From NCBI GenBank assembly GCA_016716675.1, contig JADJVG010000004.1, positions 124,001-188,000 of the forward strand: 64,000 bases of DNA, written 5' to 3'. The translations under genes and the position numbers were made by a program. Positions 17,898 through 27,269 of this stretch are shown in pieces; within the stretch, counting starts at the first letter, position 1; each line of letters opens with the position of its first letter. The stretch comes from Hyphomicrobium sp. GTDB taxonomy: Bacteria; Pseudomonadota; Alphaproteobacteria; Rhizobiales; Hyphomicrobiaceae. The notes beneath the pieces are model-generated. The model made no database searches. It was not told the DNA's origin and worked only from the letters and a program-made list of their open reading frames with translations.

Positions 17898-18695
17898 TCA
17901 GCGAAAATCGATCACCATCCCGTCGTAGCCCGGCTCAACGCCGTCCGGCAGGTCGCGCTTGAGCGTGTCGTAATCCAGTTCGCTCGTCATGTGCGTTAGG
18001 ATCGTGCGCTTCGGCCGCAAACGTTCCACCCAGGCCAGCGCCTGCTTGACGCTGAAATGACTTTCGTGCGGCGTATAGCGCAACGCATCCACCACCCAGA
18101 CATCGAGTCCCTGAAGCAGCGGCAACGACGCCTCCGGAATGGCGCTGATGTCAGGCGAATAGGCGAGGCTCGATACTCGATAGCCAAGCGAGGCGATGTC
18201 GCCATGGATTTGCGGGATCGGTGTCGCGACGATCGCGCCGCCGCCGCCACGAATTTCAACTGCTGAGACGCCGTCAATGATATGGCCGTTGAGGATCGGC
18301 TGATAGTTGGAATTCACCGGCGTTTTAAAGCAATAGGCGAAACGCTCAGTTAGGCTGCGGCCCGTCGCGGCGTCAAAATACACATCGACCCGCTTCTTCA
18401 TGGCAAACGCAACCATGCGCAGATCGTCGATGCCGTGCGTGTGGTCGGCGTGGTCGTGGGTATAAAGCACGCCGTCCAATGCCGTCGCCCGCGAACGCAG
18501 GATCTGCTCGCGGAAATCCGGCGACGTGTCGATCAGCACGGCAGTCTGTCCTCCGGAGCCCATCCGCTCGATCATCGCCGAACAGCGCAACCGGCGGTTC
18601 TTCGGATTGGCGGGATCGCAGGCTCCCCAATTCATGCCGATGCGCGGAACACCGCCCGACGATCCGCAGCCCAAAATGGTGATGCGATAGCTCAT
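17898..18695 (-). CDS. MBL-fold metallo-hydrolase (PhnP-like group)
   Basis: A 265-residue metallo-beta-lactamase-fold protein. It starts ITILGCGSSGGVPRIG, carries the metal-binding motif YTHDHADHTHGIDDLR, and closes with ILTHMTSELDY and a final Asp-Gly motif. The Cys-rich N-terminal segment (WGACDPANPKNRRLRCS) is typical of the PhnP/YcbX-like subgroup that hydrolyses phosphodiesters. It is not PqqB: the SAAGGGFPQWNC signature of PqqB is missing. It overlaps the tatD-like gene by 4 bases and belongs to the metG-tatD-MBL run common in Hyphomicrobiales. Confidence 0.85.
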   Translation of the reverse strand: MSYRITILGCGSSGGVPRIGMNWGACDPANPKNRRLRCSAMIERMGSGGQTAVLIDTSPDFREQILRSRATALDGVLYTHDHADHTHGIDDLRMVAFAMKKRVDVYFDAATGRSLTERFAYCFKTPVNSNYQPILNGHIIDGVSAVEIRGGGGAIVATPIPQIHGDIASLGYRVSSLAYSPDISAIPEASLPLLQGLDVWVVDALRYTPHESHFSVKQALAWVERLRPKRTILTHMTSELDYDTLKRDLPDGVEPGYDGMVIDFR

Positions 18696-19498
18696 GCGTG
18701 CAACGGCTCCACCGCAGGTGGCCGTTTGGCCTTCGAATAGGCGCGGAAGAAATTATCCGTCGTGGCGGCGGCAAGCTCTCCGAGCGAAATACCCTTCACG
18801 TCGGCGAGCACCGCTGCGGTGTGCACCACGTACGACGGCTCATTCAGTTTGCCGCGATAGGGATCCGGCGCCAGGAACGGCGCATCGGTCTCAACGAGCA
18901 GACGTTCAAGCGGCACCTCACGCGCGATATCGCGCAACGCCTCCGACTTCTTGAATGTGATGACGCCCGAAAATGACACCATAAGCCCGAGGTCGACGGC
19001 GCGCATCGCGAGGTCGCGCCCGCCTGTGAAGCAGTGCAGCACTGCCGGAAATGCGCCTTTGGCGTGCTCGTCTTCGAGGATGGAAATGGTGTCAGTGTCA
19101 GCTTCGCGCGTGTGGATTTCAAGCGGCAGGCCGGTTTCGCGGGCCGCCGCGATGTGATTGCGGAAGCCTTCGGTCTGCGCCGCGGGCGTCGAATGCTTAT
19201 AGAAATAATCGAGGCCCGCTTCGCCTATTGCCACGATCTTTGGATGCTTCGATAGCCGCACGATCTCAGCGGTTGGGATATCCAGCTCTTCGTGCGCCTG
19301 ATGGGGGTGCGTTCCAACCGAACCATAGACGCTATCGTAACGCTCAATCACCGCCTGCACCTCGGCGAAGCGGCGAATGCGCGTCGAGATATTGACCATG
19401 ACGCCAACGCCTGCCGCGTGCGCACGCGCCACCACGCCATCGAGATCATTTGCAAATTCGTGGCGATCAATATGGCAGTGGTGATCAACCAGCATCAC
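18692..19498 (-). CDS. TatD-family hydrolase (putative DNase)
   Basis: A 268-residue TIM-barrel metal-dependent hydrolase of the TatD family. Metal ligands are visible in VDHHCHIDRHEF, in the Glu of AIGEAGLDYFYKHS, in LEIHTREAD and in LHCFTGG, with the closing Asp in LLVETDAPFLAPDPYRGK. Characterised members are 3'-5' exodeoxyribonucleases. It overlaps both neighbours by 4 bases (metG upstream, MBL hydrolase downstream), so the three genes are probably translated from one message. Confidence 0.9.
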   Translation of the reverse strand: MMLVDHHCHIDRHEFANDLDGVVARAHAAGVGVMVNISTRIRRFAEVQAVIERYDSVYGSVGTHPHQAHEELDIPTAEIVRLSKHPKIVAIGEAGLDYFYKHSTPAAQTEGFRNHIAAARETGLPLEIHTREADTDTISILEDEHAKGAFPAVLHCFTGGRDLAMRAVDLGLMVSFSGVITFKKSEALRDIAREVPLERLLVETDAPFLAPDPYRGKLNEPSYVVHTAAVLADVKGISLGELAAATTDNFFRAYSKAKRPPAVEPLHA

Positions 19499-21132
19499 TT
19501 CGGCTTGCCTTTCTTGGCGGCGGCTTTCGCATCGAGCTTGGCTTGCATCTCGGCCTTTTGCTGGGCCTGTGCTTCCGCTTCCGCGGGATCAACATAGCGC
19601 GGGAACACGCCCTGCGGTTCGGGAATCGGCGTACCGCCAGCGAGGCGACCTTTCGCACCGAGAGACGCAAACGAGCGCGCGTCCGCGGGCACCGCCATCA
19701 GATCGAGCAGCTTGTTGCAGCTCTCCGGCATGGCGGGTTGCGCGAGGATCGCAAATTGGCGCACGACTTCGGCGGTGACATAGAGGATCGTCGCCATGCG
19801 CTCCGGATCGGTCTTTTTCTTCGCCCACGGCTCGCCCGCGGCGAAATACTGATTGGCCTCGGAAACGACGCTCCACACGGCGTCGAGATATTTGGTCAGC
19901 GCTTGGCGATCCATCTCGGCGCGGACCGTTGGATAGAGTCCATCCGCAGCGGCGAGCATGGCATTATCTTCGGCGGTGAATGCGCCCGGCACCGGAATTT
20001 TGCCGTCGCAATTCTTGTAGATCATCGACAGCGAGCGCTGCGCCAGGTTGCCGAGGTTGTTGGCAAGGTCAGCATTGATGCGGTTGGCAATGGCTTCGGG
20101 CGAATAGTTGCCGTCGTGACCGAACATGACTTCGCGCAGGAAGAAGAAGCGCAACTGTTCGCGGCCATAGGCTTTGACGAGATCGAACGGATCGACGACG
20201 TTGCCGACTGACTTCGACATCTTCTCACCCTTGTTCAGCACGAATCCGTGGCCGAACACGCGTTTGGGCAACGGCAAGCCCGCGCTCATCAGGAACGCCG
20301 GCCAGTAGACGGCGTGAAAGCGCACGATGTCTTTGCCGATCACATGCACATCAGCCGGCCAGTAGTGGCTGCGCGGGTTAGCCCCGCCATTCAGCAGACC
20401 CGTTGCCGTCACGTAGTTATTGAGCGCGTCGATCCAAACGTACATGACGTGCGCAGGGTTGCCCGGCACCGGGATGCCCCAGTCGAGCGTCGAGCGCGAA
20501 ATCGACAAGTCTTCGAGGCCCATTTTGACGAAACTGACCACTTCGTTGCGCCGCTCCAGCGGCAGCATGAAATCGGGGTTGGCCTCGTAGTGGGCGAGCA
20601 GCTTGTCCTGATAGGCGGAGAGACGGAAGAAGTACGTCTCCTCCTCGGTCCATTCCACGGGCGTGCCTGTCGGCGTCGCAACGCGCTGACCGTCGCGGAT
20701 TTCGGTCTCGCCTTCCTTGTAATAAACCTCGTCGCGCACCGAGTACCAGCCGCCATACTTCTTCTTGAAGATGTCGCCCGCCGCTTCCATGCGCCGCCAC
20801 AGTTCGGCGCAGGCCTCGTAGTGGCGCGGCTCGGTGGTGCGGATGAAGTCGTCGTTGGAGATGCCGAGCACGGCCGCCATTTCGATGAAGCGCGCGGCGT
20901 TGCGGTCGGCCAGCGCGCGCGGCGTCAGACCTTCCTTATCGGCGGTCTGTTTCATCTTCAGGCCGTGTTCGTCGGTGCCCGTCAGAAACAACACGTCTTT
21001 GCCGTCGAGGCGCTCGAAGCGGGCAATGGCGTCGCTGGCGATGGCTTCGTAGGCGTGGCCGATGTGCGGCACGCCGTTGGGATAGGAGATCGCCGTTGTG
21101 ATGTAGAATTTCTGAGCCACGTCAGGGATCAT
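19495..21132 (-). CDS. metG: Methionyl-tRNA synthetase
   Basis: A 545-residue class I tRNA synthetase that charges tRNA-Met in the cytoplasm. The HIGH-type motif is in YPNGVPHIGHAYEAIASDA and the KMSKS loop in NKGEKMSKSVGNVVDPFDL. The short form lacks the C-terminal dimerisation domain and the four-Cys zinc knuckle. Its tail is an Ala/Lys/Gln-rich coil ending KKGKPK. It sits between holB (36-base gap) and tatD (4-base overlap). Confidence 0.95.
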   Translation of the reverse strand: MIPDVAQKFYITTAISYPNGVPHIGHAYEAIASDAIARFERLDGKDVLFLTGTDEHGLKMKQTADKEGLTPRALADRNAARFIEMAAVLGISNDDFIRTTEPRHYEACAELWRRMEAAGDIFKKKYGGWYSVRDEVYYKEGETEIRDGQRVATPTGTPVEWTEEETYFFRLSAYQDKLLAHYEANPDFMLPLERRNEVVSFVKMGLEDLSISRSTLDWGIPVPGNPAHVMYVWIDALNNYVTATGLLNGGANPRSHYWPADVHVIGKDIVRFHAVYWPAFLMSAGLPLPKRVFGHGFVLNKGEKMSKSVGNVVDPFDLVKAYGREQLRFFFLREVMFGHDGNYSPEAIANRINADLANNLGNLAQRSLSMIYKNCDGKIPVPGAFTAEDNAMLAAADGLYPTVRAEMDRQALTKYLDAVWSVVSEANQYFAAGEPWAKKKTDPERMATILYVTAEVVRQFAILAQPAMPESCNKLLDLMAVPADARSFASLGAKGRLAGGTPIPEPQGVFPRYVDPAEAEAQAQQKAEMQAKLDAKAAAKKGKPK

Positions 21133-21168
21133 CCTCGGGGTGAAACGGTCTGCTGCAGGTGCGCGGGC

Positions 21169-22290
21169 TCAGCTTCGGCTGGCGGTTTCCAGCTTGGCAA
21201 GCGCCGACATTATGAGCGCCTTGCGATCGAGATTGAGCGCCAGGACGTCCGCTTTATCGCGGGCCAGTGTTTCCCATAGGCCAGCGAAGGTGGCAAGCCG
21301 CTGGGGGCCGATCAAACGCCGCGCCCGCCCGAGATCGGCCTCGCTCGCCAGGCCCGTCGCCTCGGCCTTAATCAGCCGCTGGAGGGTGCCGAGAAACAGC
21401 TCATAGAACAGGGTGAATTTCTGCTCGGCTGCAGCCGGCGCCAGTTCGTCCGACAGCATGTGCGCGGCTTTGAGATCACCGGTTGGCAGGCTCGCGAGAA
21501 CCTTGTCGATCTTGGCTTGCAGCACCAGCCCGCCGCCCTCCTGCAACGCCAGCAGGCGGCGCACGCTGCCGCCGCTCAAGGCTTCGAGGGCTGCGAAATC
21601 AGCGTCTGGAATGGGGGGCTTGCCGGCAGCCTGCAAGGCGGCGGCGACCGCGCGCTGCAGATCGCCGTGTCCGAGTGGGCTCAAAGGCAGCGTCCGGCAG
21701 CGCGAGCGTATCGTCGGCAGCAGCCGGCCGGGCGCGCTCGCGATTAGCAGAAAAATGGTGCGTGGCGGCGGCTCTTCGAGAGACTTCAGAAGGGCATTGG
21801 CAGCGTTGACGTTCATGTCGTCGGCACTATCGACGATGACGACGCGACGCCCGCCCTCCTCGGCACTTAGCGCCAGGAAGGCTTTCAAGCGGCGAACGTC
21901 ATCAACCGAAATCGTCGCCGAAAAGCGTTTCGACTTTTGGTCGAAGGCGCGGCGAATAACGACAAGCCCGGGATGTGATAGTGACGTCACCTGCCGGTAG
22001 GCGGCGGTATCGGGATCGACATCGAGACCCGTACCGAACATGCCGCGCTCGTCAGGACGGGCGAGCGCCGCGCGCGCCACGCGATAGGCGAAAGTCGCCT
22101 TGCCGATCCCCTCCGTGCCGGTGATCAACCAGGCATGGTGATGGATATTGGAGGAGAGTGCTTCCGCAAAGGCTGCTTCCGCAGCCGCATGGCCGAATAG
22201 CGCCGCCGTCATGCGCGGATGTGGAAACCCCTCAAGCCGGTCGGCTTCCGGCACGTCTTCCATTTGTGCCACTAAGGGCGCGCGGGCCAT
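21169..22290 (-). CDS. holB: DNA polymerase III delta' subunit
   Basis: A 373-residue AAA+ clamp-loader subunit. The P-loop-like segment is HHAWLITGTEGIGKATFAYRVARA, followed by the sensor and SRC motifs: VVIVDSADDMNVNAANALLK, EEPPPRTIFLLIASAPGRLLPTIRSRC. The SRC motif supplies the arginine finger in trans to the neighbouring subunit. It loads the sliding clamp during replication. The position between tmk and metG, with an 18-base gap to tmk, is conserved in alphaproteobacteria. Confidence 0.93.
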   Translation of the reverse strand: MARAPLVAQMEDVPEADRLEGFPHPRMTAALFGHAAAEAAFAEALSSNIHHHAWLITGTEGIGKATFAYRVARAALARPDERGMFGTGLDVDPDTAAYRQVTSLSHPGLVVIRRAFDQKSKRFSATISVDDVRRLKAFLALSAEEGGRRVVIVDSADDMNVNAANALLKSLEEPPPRTIFLLIASAPGRLLPTIRSRCRTLPLSPLGHGDLQRAVAAALQAAGKPPIPDADFAALEALSGGSVRRLLALQEGGGLVLQAKIDKVLASLPTGDLKAAHMLSDELAPAAAEQKFTLFYELFLGTLQRLIKAEATGLASEADLGRARRLIGPQRLATFAGLWETLARDKADVLALNLDRKALIMSALAKLETASRS

Positions 22291-22308
22291 GTCGTCGTGC
22301 TCCGCTCT

Positions 22309-22938
22309 CTACACCGCGTTGGCGAGCAAGCGCTCGGTTACGGCGTGCCAGACGGCGGTCGCAACGCTTTCGATCGGCAGATTGCCGTCGATCAGGACAC
22401 AGCGGTCGGGTTCAGACGTTGCAATTTCCAGAAAACCTTGGCGCAGCGTTTCATGGGTTTCGATACGTTCAGCGTCATAACGTGAAAGCGTGCCGCGGCT
22501 CGCCGCACGTTCGAGACCAGCATCCGGCGGGAGATCAAGGATCAACGTGAGATCGGGAATTTCGTGGCCGACGGTATATTTTTCCAGCAGCGCAATCAGC
22601 TCAGGCTCGATGGCGTAGAGCTTGCCCTGATAGACGCGGGTGGAATCAATGAAGCGGTCGGAGATCACCCAGGTGCCGTCGTCCAGCGCCGGCCGGATAA
22701 CAGCCGTCATGTGTTCGGCGCGCGCCGCGGCAAACAGCAGTAATTCGGTGAGCGGATCCTGCGGGCGATCCTTCAGAATCAACGCGCGAATGTCTTCGCC
22801 CAGCGCCGTTCCGCCGGGCTCGCGGGTCACAAGGGTCGCAATGCCGGCGCGTTCGAGGCGCTCGGCAAGCCTGCGCGCTTGCGTGGATTTGCCCGTTCCT
22901 TCGCCGCCTTCAAATGTAATAAAGCGTCCGCGTTGCAT
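22309..22938 (-). CDS. tmk: Thymidylate kinase
   Basis: A 209-residue dTMP kinase that phosphorylates dTMP to dTDP. The P-loop is FITFEGGEGTGKSTQARRL, the DR(Y/F/H) motif lies in WVISDRFIDSTRVYQG, and TREPGGTALGEDIR binds the base. ALDDGTWV and LDLPPDAGLERAASRG complete the family pattern. It is followed directly by holB and preceded by the D,D-carboxypeptidase gene 28 bases upstream. Confidence 0.95.
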   Translation of the reverse strand: MQRGRFITFEGGEGTGKSTQARRLAERLERAGIATLVTREPGGTALGEDIRALILKDRPQDPLTELLLFAAARAEHMTAVIRPALDDGTWVISDRFIDSTRVYQGKLYAIEPELIALLEKYTVGHEIPDLTLILDLPPDAGLERAASRGTLSRYDAERIETHETLRQGFLEIATSEPDRCVLIDGNLPIESVATAVWHAVTERLLANAV

Positions 22939-22966
22939 AAGCCCACCTTTTGATTTCCGGGTGAGT

Positions 22967-24181
22967 TTAGAGCGCTAAGCGCCGGAGCGCCATGAGAACC
23001 AGTGAATCAAGGCCCTGGCGGACAATTCCGGCCTTTTCAACGTTTTCGGTCGCAAACAACGGCACTTCGGCTTGCGCGCCTGTGGTGCTTGAAATCTTGA
23101 GCGTCGCGACGTTATCGCCCTTTTTAACGGGCGGCTTCAACGGGGCTTTATAGACGATTTCGGCAGACAGCCTCTGGTTGGCCGGGAACTTCGGCAGCGA
23201 CAGCGTAATGTCGCCGTCTCCGGCGAGCGGCACGTACATGGTTTGACCGCCCCACACACGAGCATGGCCGACAACCTCGCCATCATCGAAAACGCGCACT
23301 GTGCTGAACGACCGGAAGCCCCAGTTCAAGAGCTTTGCGGCTTCATCCCGGCGCTGGTTTTCGTTTTCCAGACCCATGACGACGACGATCAGCCGCTTGC
23401 CCTCCTGCACGGCAGAGCCGACCAACCCATAACCGGCTTCGGACGTATACCCGGTCTTCAATCCGTCAGCGCCGATATTGATAAATAACAGCGGGTTGCG
23501 ATTGTAGAACTTGTGCTTGCGGTAAAGGAATTCCTTCTGCGCAAACACCGGGTACTGTTTGGGGTACTCAAGGATGATGTGGCGCGCGAGAATTGCGATT
23601 TCGCGGGCTGTCATCAATTGCTTAGGATTGGGAAGTCCAGTCGCGTTGCCAAACGTCGATTGCGTCATACCGAGGCGCCGCGCTTCTTGCGTCATGAGCC
23701 TTGCAAACGCGGCTTCGGTGCCGCTCATGCCTTCAGCAACCGCTATTGCGGCGTCGTTTCCCGATTGAACGGCGATGCCCTGGATCAGTTCATCGACGCT
23801 CGCTTTGGTGTTGATCGGCACGAACATCGATGCGGTTCGCGATGGCGCGCCGCCTGTCCGCCAAGCATTCTCACTCATCACGAATTCGTCGGAGGTTTGA
23901 ATTTTGCCGTCCTTAATAGCTTTGAACAGGACGGCCAGCGTCATGAGTTTGCTCATGCTGGCAGGCGGCGTCAGCTCGTCGGCGCGCGATTGAAACAGCA
24001 CAGCGCCCGTCGCAGCATCCATCAGGATGGCGTGCTGAGCCTTGCTCGTGAATGCCGACCCATCCTGGGCGACTGCTACGACTGAGCTGCCGATAAACAC
24101 CAGCAGCGGCGTGAGCGAGGCAAGAAGAACCAAAAGGATGCGCAAACGGCTATTCAAAATAAACTTCGATCGCAAGATCAT
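22967..24181 (-). CDS. D-alanyl-D-alanine carboxypeptidase (PBP5/6-like)
   Basis: A 404-residue low-molecular-weight penicillin-binding protein. It begins with a signal/anchor segment (LLVLLASLTPLLVFIGSSV). The three catalytic motifs are present: SMSK (ASMSKLMTLAVL, nucleophile Ser), SGN (VQSGNDAAIAVAEGMSG) and KTG (GLKTGYTSEAGYGL). A beta-rich PBP5 C-terminal domain follows, and the end LDSLVLMALRRL may be the amphipathic membrane anchor. It trims the terminal D-Ala from peptidoglycan stems. The start at 24181 is preferred to 24229 because it is closer to the signal peptide. Confidence 0.9.
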   Translation of the reverse strand: MILRSKFILNSRLRILLVLLASLTPLLVFIGSSVVAVAQDGSAFTSKAQHAILMDAATGAVLFQSRADELTPPASMSKLMTLAVLFKAIKDGKIQTSDEFVMSENAWRTGGAPSRTASMFVPINTKASVDELIQGIAVQSGNDAAIAVAEGMSGTEAAFARLMTQEARRLGMTQSTFGNATGLPNPKQLMTAREIAILARHIILEYPKQYPVFAQKEFLYRKHKFYNRNPLLFINIGADGLKTGYTSEAGYGLVGSAVQEGKRLIVVVMGLENENQRRDEAAKLLNWGFRSFSTVRVFDDGEVVGHARVWGGQTMYVPLAGDGDITLSLPKFPANQRLSAEIVYKAPLKPPVKKGDNVATLKISSTTGAQAEVPLFATENVEKAGIVRQGLDSLVLMALRRLAL

Positions 24182-24313
24182 GACGACGGTCGGGGTCCTC
24201 TCGACATCGAACTGGCGGCACACGAACATAACAGCAGGCGCACAAGTATCATGCGCCGACCGCCAGGAATCAATGCGGCTTAGCCCGTAGTCTCCGGAAG
24301 ACCGGCTCCGGCG

Positions 24314-25426
24314 CTACTCAAATACCACGGAACTTCCGGTTACGCCGCGTCCGGCAACTTGATTGGCAGCAATTTGGGCTTGTTTTGGGGTCATCGGACC
24401 CAGCCGCACGCGGTACATCTGGTCACCGTCCCGACCTGCAACAGGCGCCACTTCGACCGGACCGAGATTTCCGAAATCACGGCGCAGCCGTTCGGCATTC
24501 TCACGGTCCCGATAAACCCCAACGTTTACAAACGCTCGTCCCGATGTGCTGGCGCGCGGCTCGCCGCTTGGCGCGGCAAATGCTTCTGGTGGTCTAGCGC
24601 GCGCTGGCTGTTCCGCCAAAGCTGCCGTCGTCTGCAAATTCGGGTAGCGTTTCGCGGGTTCAGGCTTGCCGGCAAGCGACGCCCGATAGGCTGTTGGCGA
24701 CCATCGTCCCGGCGTGCCATCCGGGAATGGTTGTGGAACAGAAACCGGCGACATCGGCGGGCGATATGCGGCAACCGATTGTCTGCCTTTACCCGAATGC
24801 CACGATTGTTCGGCGAGGAATTGCCGCTCGCGGCGGTCGTCTCCATTCAACGGCGCCCGGCCGGCATAACGCACACGCACCCGGGCGTGGCCGCGATTTT
24901 CATAGCCAAGCATCTGTGCTGACGCATGCGAGAGATCGATCAAGCGCCCCGCAACATACGGACCGCGATCGTTGACGCGCACAAGAATGGTGCGGCCATT
25001 TTCAAGGTTAGTGACATAGGCATAAGATGGCAACGGCAACGTCGGGTGCGCCGCCGAAAGTGCATAGCGATCAAAAATTTCGCCGTTTGCGGTCTTGCGG
25101 CCATGGAAGTCGTCGCCATACCAGGACGCGATGCCTTGGCGATCGTAGCCGGGTTCTTCGCGCGGCACATACCAGCGACCAGCGACTTTGTAAGGACTGC
25201 CGAGTTTGAACGAGCCGCCACCTTTGGGCACGCGCGCACTGGTGGTGACGCGGTCGCTGGTGCTTACACCATAAGCATCTTCGGTGAACGCCGGGCGGTT
25301 GACGACCGCACGCCCATTGGTCGAAGGACCGCCAGCTTGCGAACAAGCAGCCACCAATGCGGCGACACTCGACGCCAGCGCCACGTTGCGCACGTCTTGG
25401 CCGTTGGGCCTCCAGACCATACTCAT
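24314..25426 (-). CDS. rlpA: RlpA-like septal ring lytic transglycosylase, lipoprotein
   Basis: A 370-residue lipoprotein with an N-terminal lipobox (SSVAALVAAC). The double-psi beta-barrel catalytic domain spans about residues 95-190 (GIASWYGDDFHGRKTANGEI, ILVRVNDRGPYVAGRLIDLS). A Pro-rich linker leads to a C-terminal SPOR domain (about 290-370, FVNVGVYRDRENAERLRRDF) that binds denuded septal glycan. RlpA cleaves denuded glycan strands and helps daughter-cell separation. It is followed by the D,D-carboxypeptidase gene, a sensible cell-wall pairing. Confidence 0.9.
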   Translation of the reverse strand: MSMVWRPNGQDVRNVALASSVAALVAACSQAGGPSTNGRAVVNRPAFTEDAYGVSTSDRVTTSARVPKGGGSFKLGSPYKVAGRWYVPREEPGYDRQGIASWYGDDFHGRKTANGEIFDRYALSAAHPTLPLPSYAYVTNLENGRTILVRVNDRGPYVAGRLIDLSHASAQMLGYENRGHARVRVRYAGRAPLNGDDRRERQFLAEQSWHSGKGRQSVAAYRPPMSPVSVPQPFPDGTPGRWSPTAYRASLAGKPEPAKRYPNLQTTAALAEQPARARPPEAFAAPSGEPRASTSGRAFVNVGVYRDRENAERLRRDFGNLGPVEVAPVAGRDGDQMYRVRLGPMTPKQAQIAANQVAGRGVTGSSVVFE

Positions 25427-25731
25427 TTACCCGCTACTCGATACGCCACGCATGTTGGTTTCCGCAGCCTTCCCTCCCCTAGCGCGGGAGGGTGGCCGAA
25501 GGTTGCTTGAACCATGGCAAAGTAGGCTTAGCGCGGCGTTAATATCGTCTGGGTTGAGCCCAATCGCCGTGCAAGGCCCGGTGGCGAGCCGGCGGAACCG
25601 CAATTATCAGCGGCCTCTTGAGCGTTGCGGCCGAACCGTATAGGACGGCGGTTCCGGATGGTGCCCGCTAGGGCCCCCAGAGTTGCACACCAAAGACGTG
25701 CCGTCGAAAGCACTCTTGGATGCCATGGTCC
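25427..25731. other. Intergenic region between rlpA and tRNA-Ser
   Basis: These 305 bases between the divergent rlpA and tRNA gene should hold both promoters. Open frames crossing the region have no motif or ribosome site. I see no repeat of note. Confidence 0.5.
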
Positions 25732-25822
25732 GGAGGGATGGCCGAGTGGTTGATGGCTCTAGTCTTGAAAACTAGCGTGGGCGCAAGTCCACCGGGGGTT
25801 CGAATCCTTTGCCGGTGCCGGC
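25732..25822 (+). tRNA. tRNA-Ser (anticodon TGA), aberrant 3' end
   Basis: The 5' acceptor strand is GGAGGGA (25732-25738), followed by a Ser-type D arm. The anticodon stem CTAGT/ACTAG encloses the loop CTTGAAA, giving anticodon TGA (25766-25768). A long variable arm (GTGGGC GCAA GTCCAC) and the T loop TTCGAAT are also clear. The 3' side fails: the T stem is GGGGG against CCTTT, and where TCCCTCC should close the acceptor the DNA reads GCCGGTG. The gene is therefore either broken, or an assembly join or error has replaced its last ~12 bases. The end given is approximate. Confidence 0.7.
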
Positions 25823-26623
25823 CCAGCCCGGCGAGCTGGTGTGCCGGGGAAACCTGGGGGCCTCAGGCGAGCCTTTGGCTCTCAGTGATTGCCCACCCGC
25901 AGCACCACGCGGTCGGTTTTGAGACTGACCTGCGTGCACCCCGCCACCTCTTGTCCCCCCCTCACCATGCTGCTCCGCTCCCCCACGCCCTTAAAAGAAG
26001 TAATCCCTCTCCCTCCGCCAATGGCTTGCAGACGGATTTTTTCAGAAACTCCCGGGCAGTTACGCAACGCCTGATGAGGCTCGTTTTGATCTTGGCTTTT
26101 GGGCGAGCGGAGGGTAGCGGCGCGCCCACAATCCCATTGCGGATCAGCACCGAAAACATCGGAAGCAGAGCCGCACACGCGTCAACAACGGCAAACCGCT
26201 TTCGTGTGCGCTATTGACTCTAACGTGCGACGTGTCGCGCCGTGGTGATCGCGCGACCTAACTCGCCTTACCGGATACAGATAAAAGCGCATGTATATCT
26301 TGCCGTCGATTGCAGACGCGTGACAGCGATGCCAAACGTCGCGTTGCGCGTCAGATGAGCGCCTTGCGCCTGATATTCCCATCATCAGCGATCACGATAA
26401 CCATGACGTCTACGTTGCATGTATTCAGGACGTACAAATTAGGAGAACATCAGCGTTTACAGTCGGCATGCGCCTGAAATTTCGCACGAATTTTGCATTT
26501 TTAAACACATCCTACGCGGCGATGTAACACTGCCGCACACGCAGACATTGCTTGCCTTCGCGCATCGGAAGGGCCAATTTCCAGCGCAGTAGACTTTAAA
26601 TTAAGACAGAAGGAACTGCACAT
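25823..26623. other. Long intergenic region upstream of the Fae homologue
   Basis: These 801 bases hold no gene I can support. Open frames through it (for example 25720-26217 plus) run through the tRNA and have no motifs. It starts with GC-rich inverted repeats (GAGCC TTT GGCTC near 25869). Past 26,400 the DNA becomes more AT-rich, as expected for a promoter, and AGAAGGAAC precedes the Fae homologue. Confidence 0.5.
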
Positions 26624-27202
26624 ATGAGCCAAGGAACGCCACGCATCCTCTCGCGCGATGCTCGTTTCGGAATTCGCGTCGGTGAGGCGCTTGTCGCGGG
26701 CGGTCCGCCAGGCACGGCAGCTGAGCCGGAAGTCGCGATCGGTGAGATGGACGGCCCGTTCGGCACCGCCTTCGCGACGTTGCTGGGTGATCAGACCAAG
26801 GGGCATTCGCGTGTGCTCGCTCTGCTCAACACGGACGTCATGGTGCGCCCGCCGACGATCTGCGTTTCGAAGGTCACCGTAGAGAACGAGCGTTACACCA
26901 ACATCCTGATGGGTACCGTGCAATACGCGACGGCCATGGGCGTGCTCGATTCCGTCCGTTCTGGCGACATCCCGAAGGATAAGGCCGACGATCTCGGCAT
27001 CATCGTTTCCGTGTGGCTGAATCCATCGATCGCGACGGTCGAAAATCTCGACCACAAGGTTCTGTTCGATATTCACCGCCGCGCCACCGCGCTTGCCATC
27101 CATAAGGCGATGACGTTCCAGCCGACGGTTGATTGGCTGCTCGAGAACCAGGACAAGATCGTCCACAAGTACTTCGAGAAGGGCCTGAAGGGCGAGATTT
27201 AA
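26624..27202 (+). CDS. Formaldehyde-activating-enzyme homologue (Fae-like), no catalytic His
   Basis: A 192-residue Fae-family protein. Recognisable blocks are VGEALV near residue 20, TAFATLL, RPPTICVSKVTVENERYTNI, GTVQYATAMGVLDSV, DIPKDKADDLGIIVSVW and a final RRATALAIHKAM. Canonical Fae condenses formaldehyde with tetrahydromethanopterin and uses a His just after the first motif (GNEVAHIDLIIG in Methylobacterium). Here the matching stretch is GTAAEPEVAIG, with no His. It is probably one of the divergent Fae-like paralogues found in methylotrophs, with an uncertain or regulatory role. The gene stands alone, has AAGGA before its ATG, and ends at a strong terminator. Confidence 0.8.
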   Translation: MSQGTPRILSRDARFGIRVGEALVAGGPPGTAAEPEVAIGEMDGPFGTAFATLLGDQTKGHSRVLALLNTDVMVRPPTICVSKVTVENERYTNILMGTVQYATAMGVLDSVRSGDIPKDKADDLGIIVSVWLNPSIATVENLDHKVLFDIHRRATALAIHKAMTFQPTVDWLLENQDKIVHKYFEKGLKGEI

Positions 27203-27269
27203 ACGGACAGACGTCCGACCGCTTCCCGCTCCTCCTCTGAAGGAGAGGCTGGCACGATTACAGAAATGA

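Noticed and set aside
17898..18695. Metallo-beta-lactamase-fold gene as the missing pqqB
   Set aside because: Its N-terminus and metal motif fit the PhnP-like group, it lacks the PqqB signature, and it lies in the metG-tatD run far from pqqADE.
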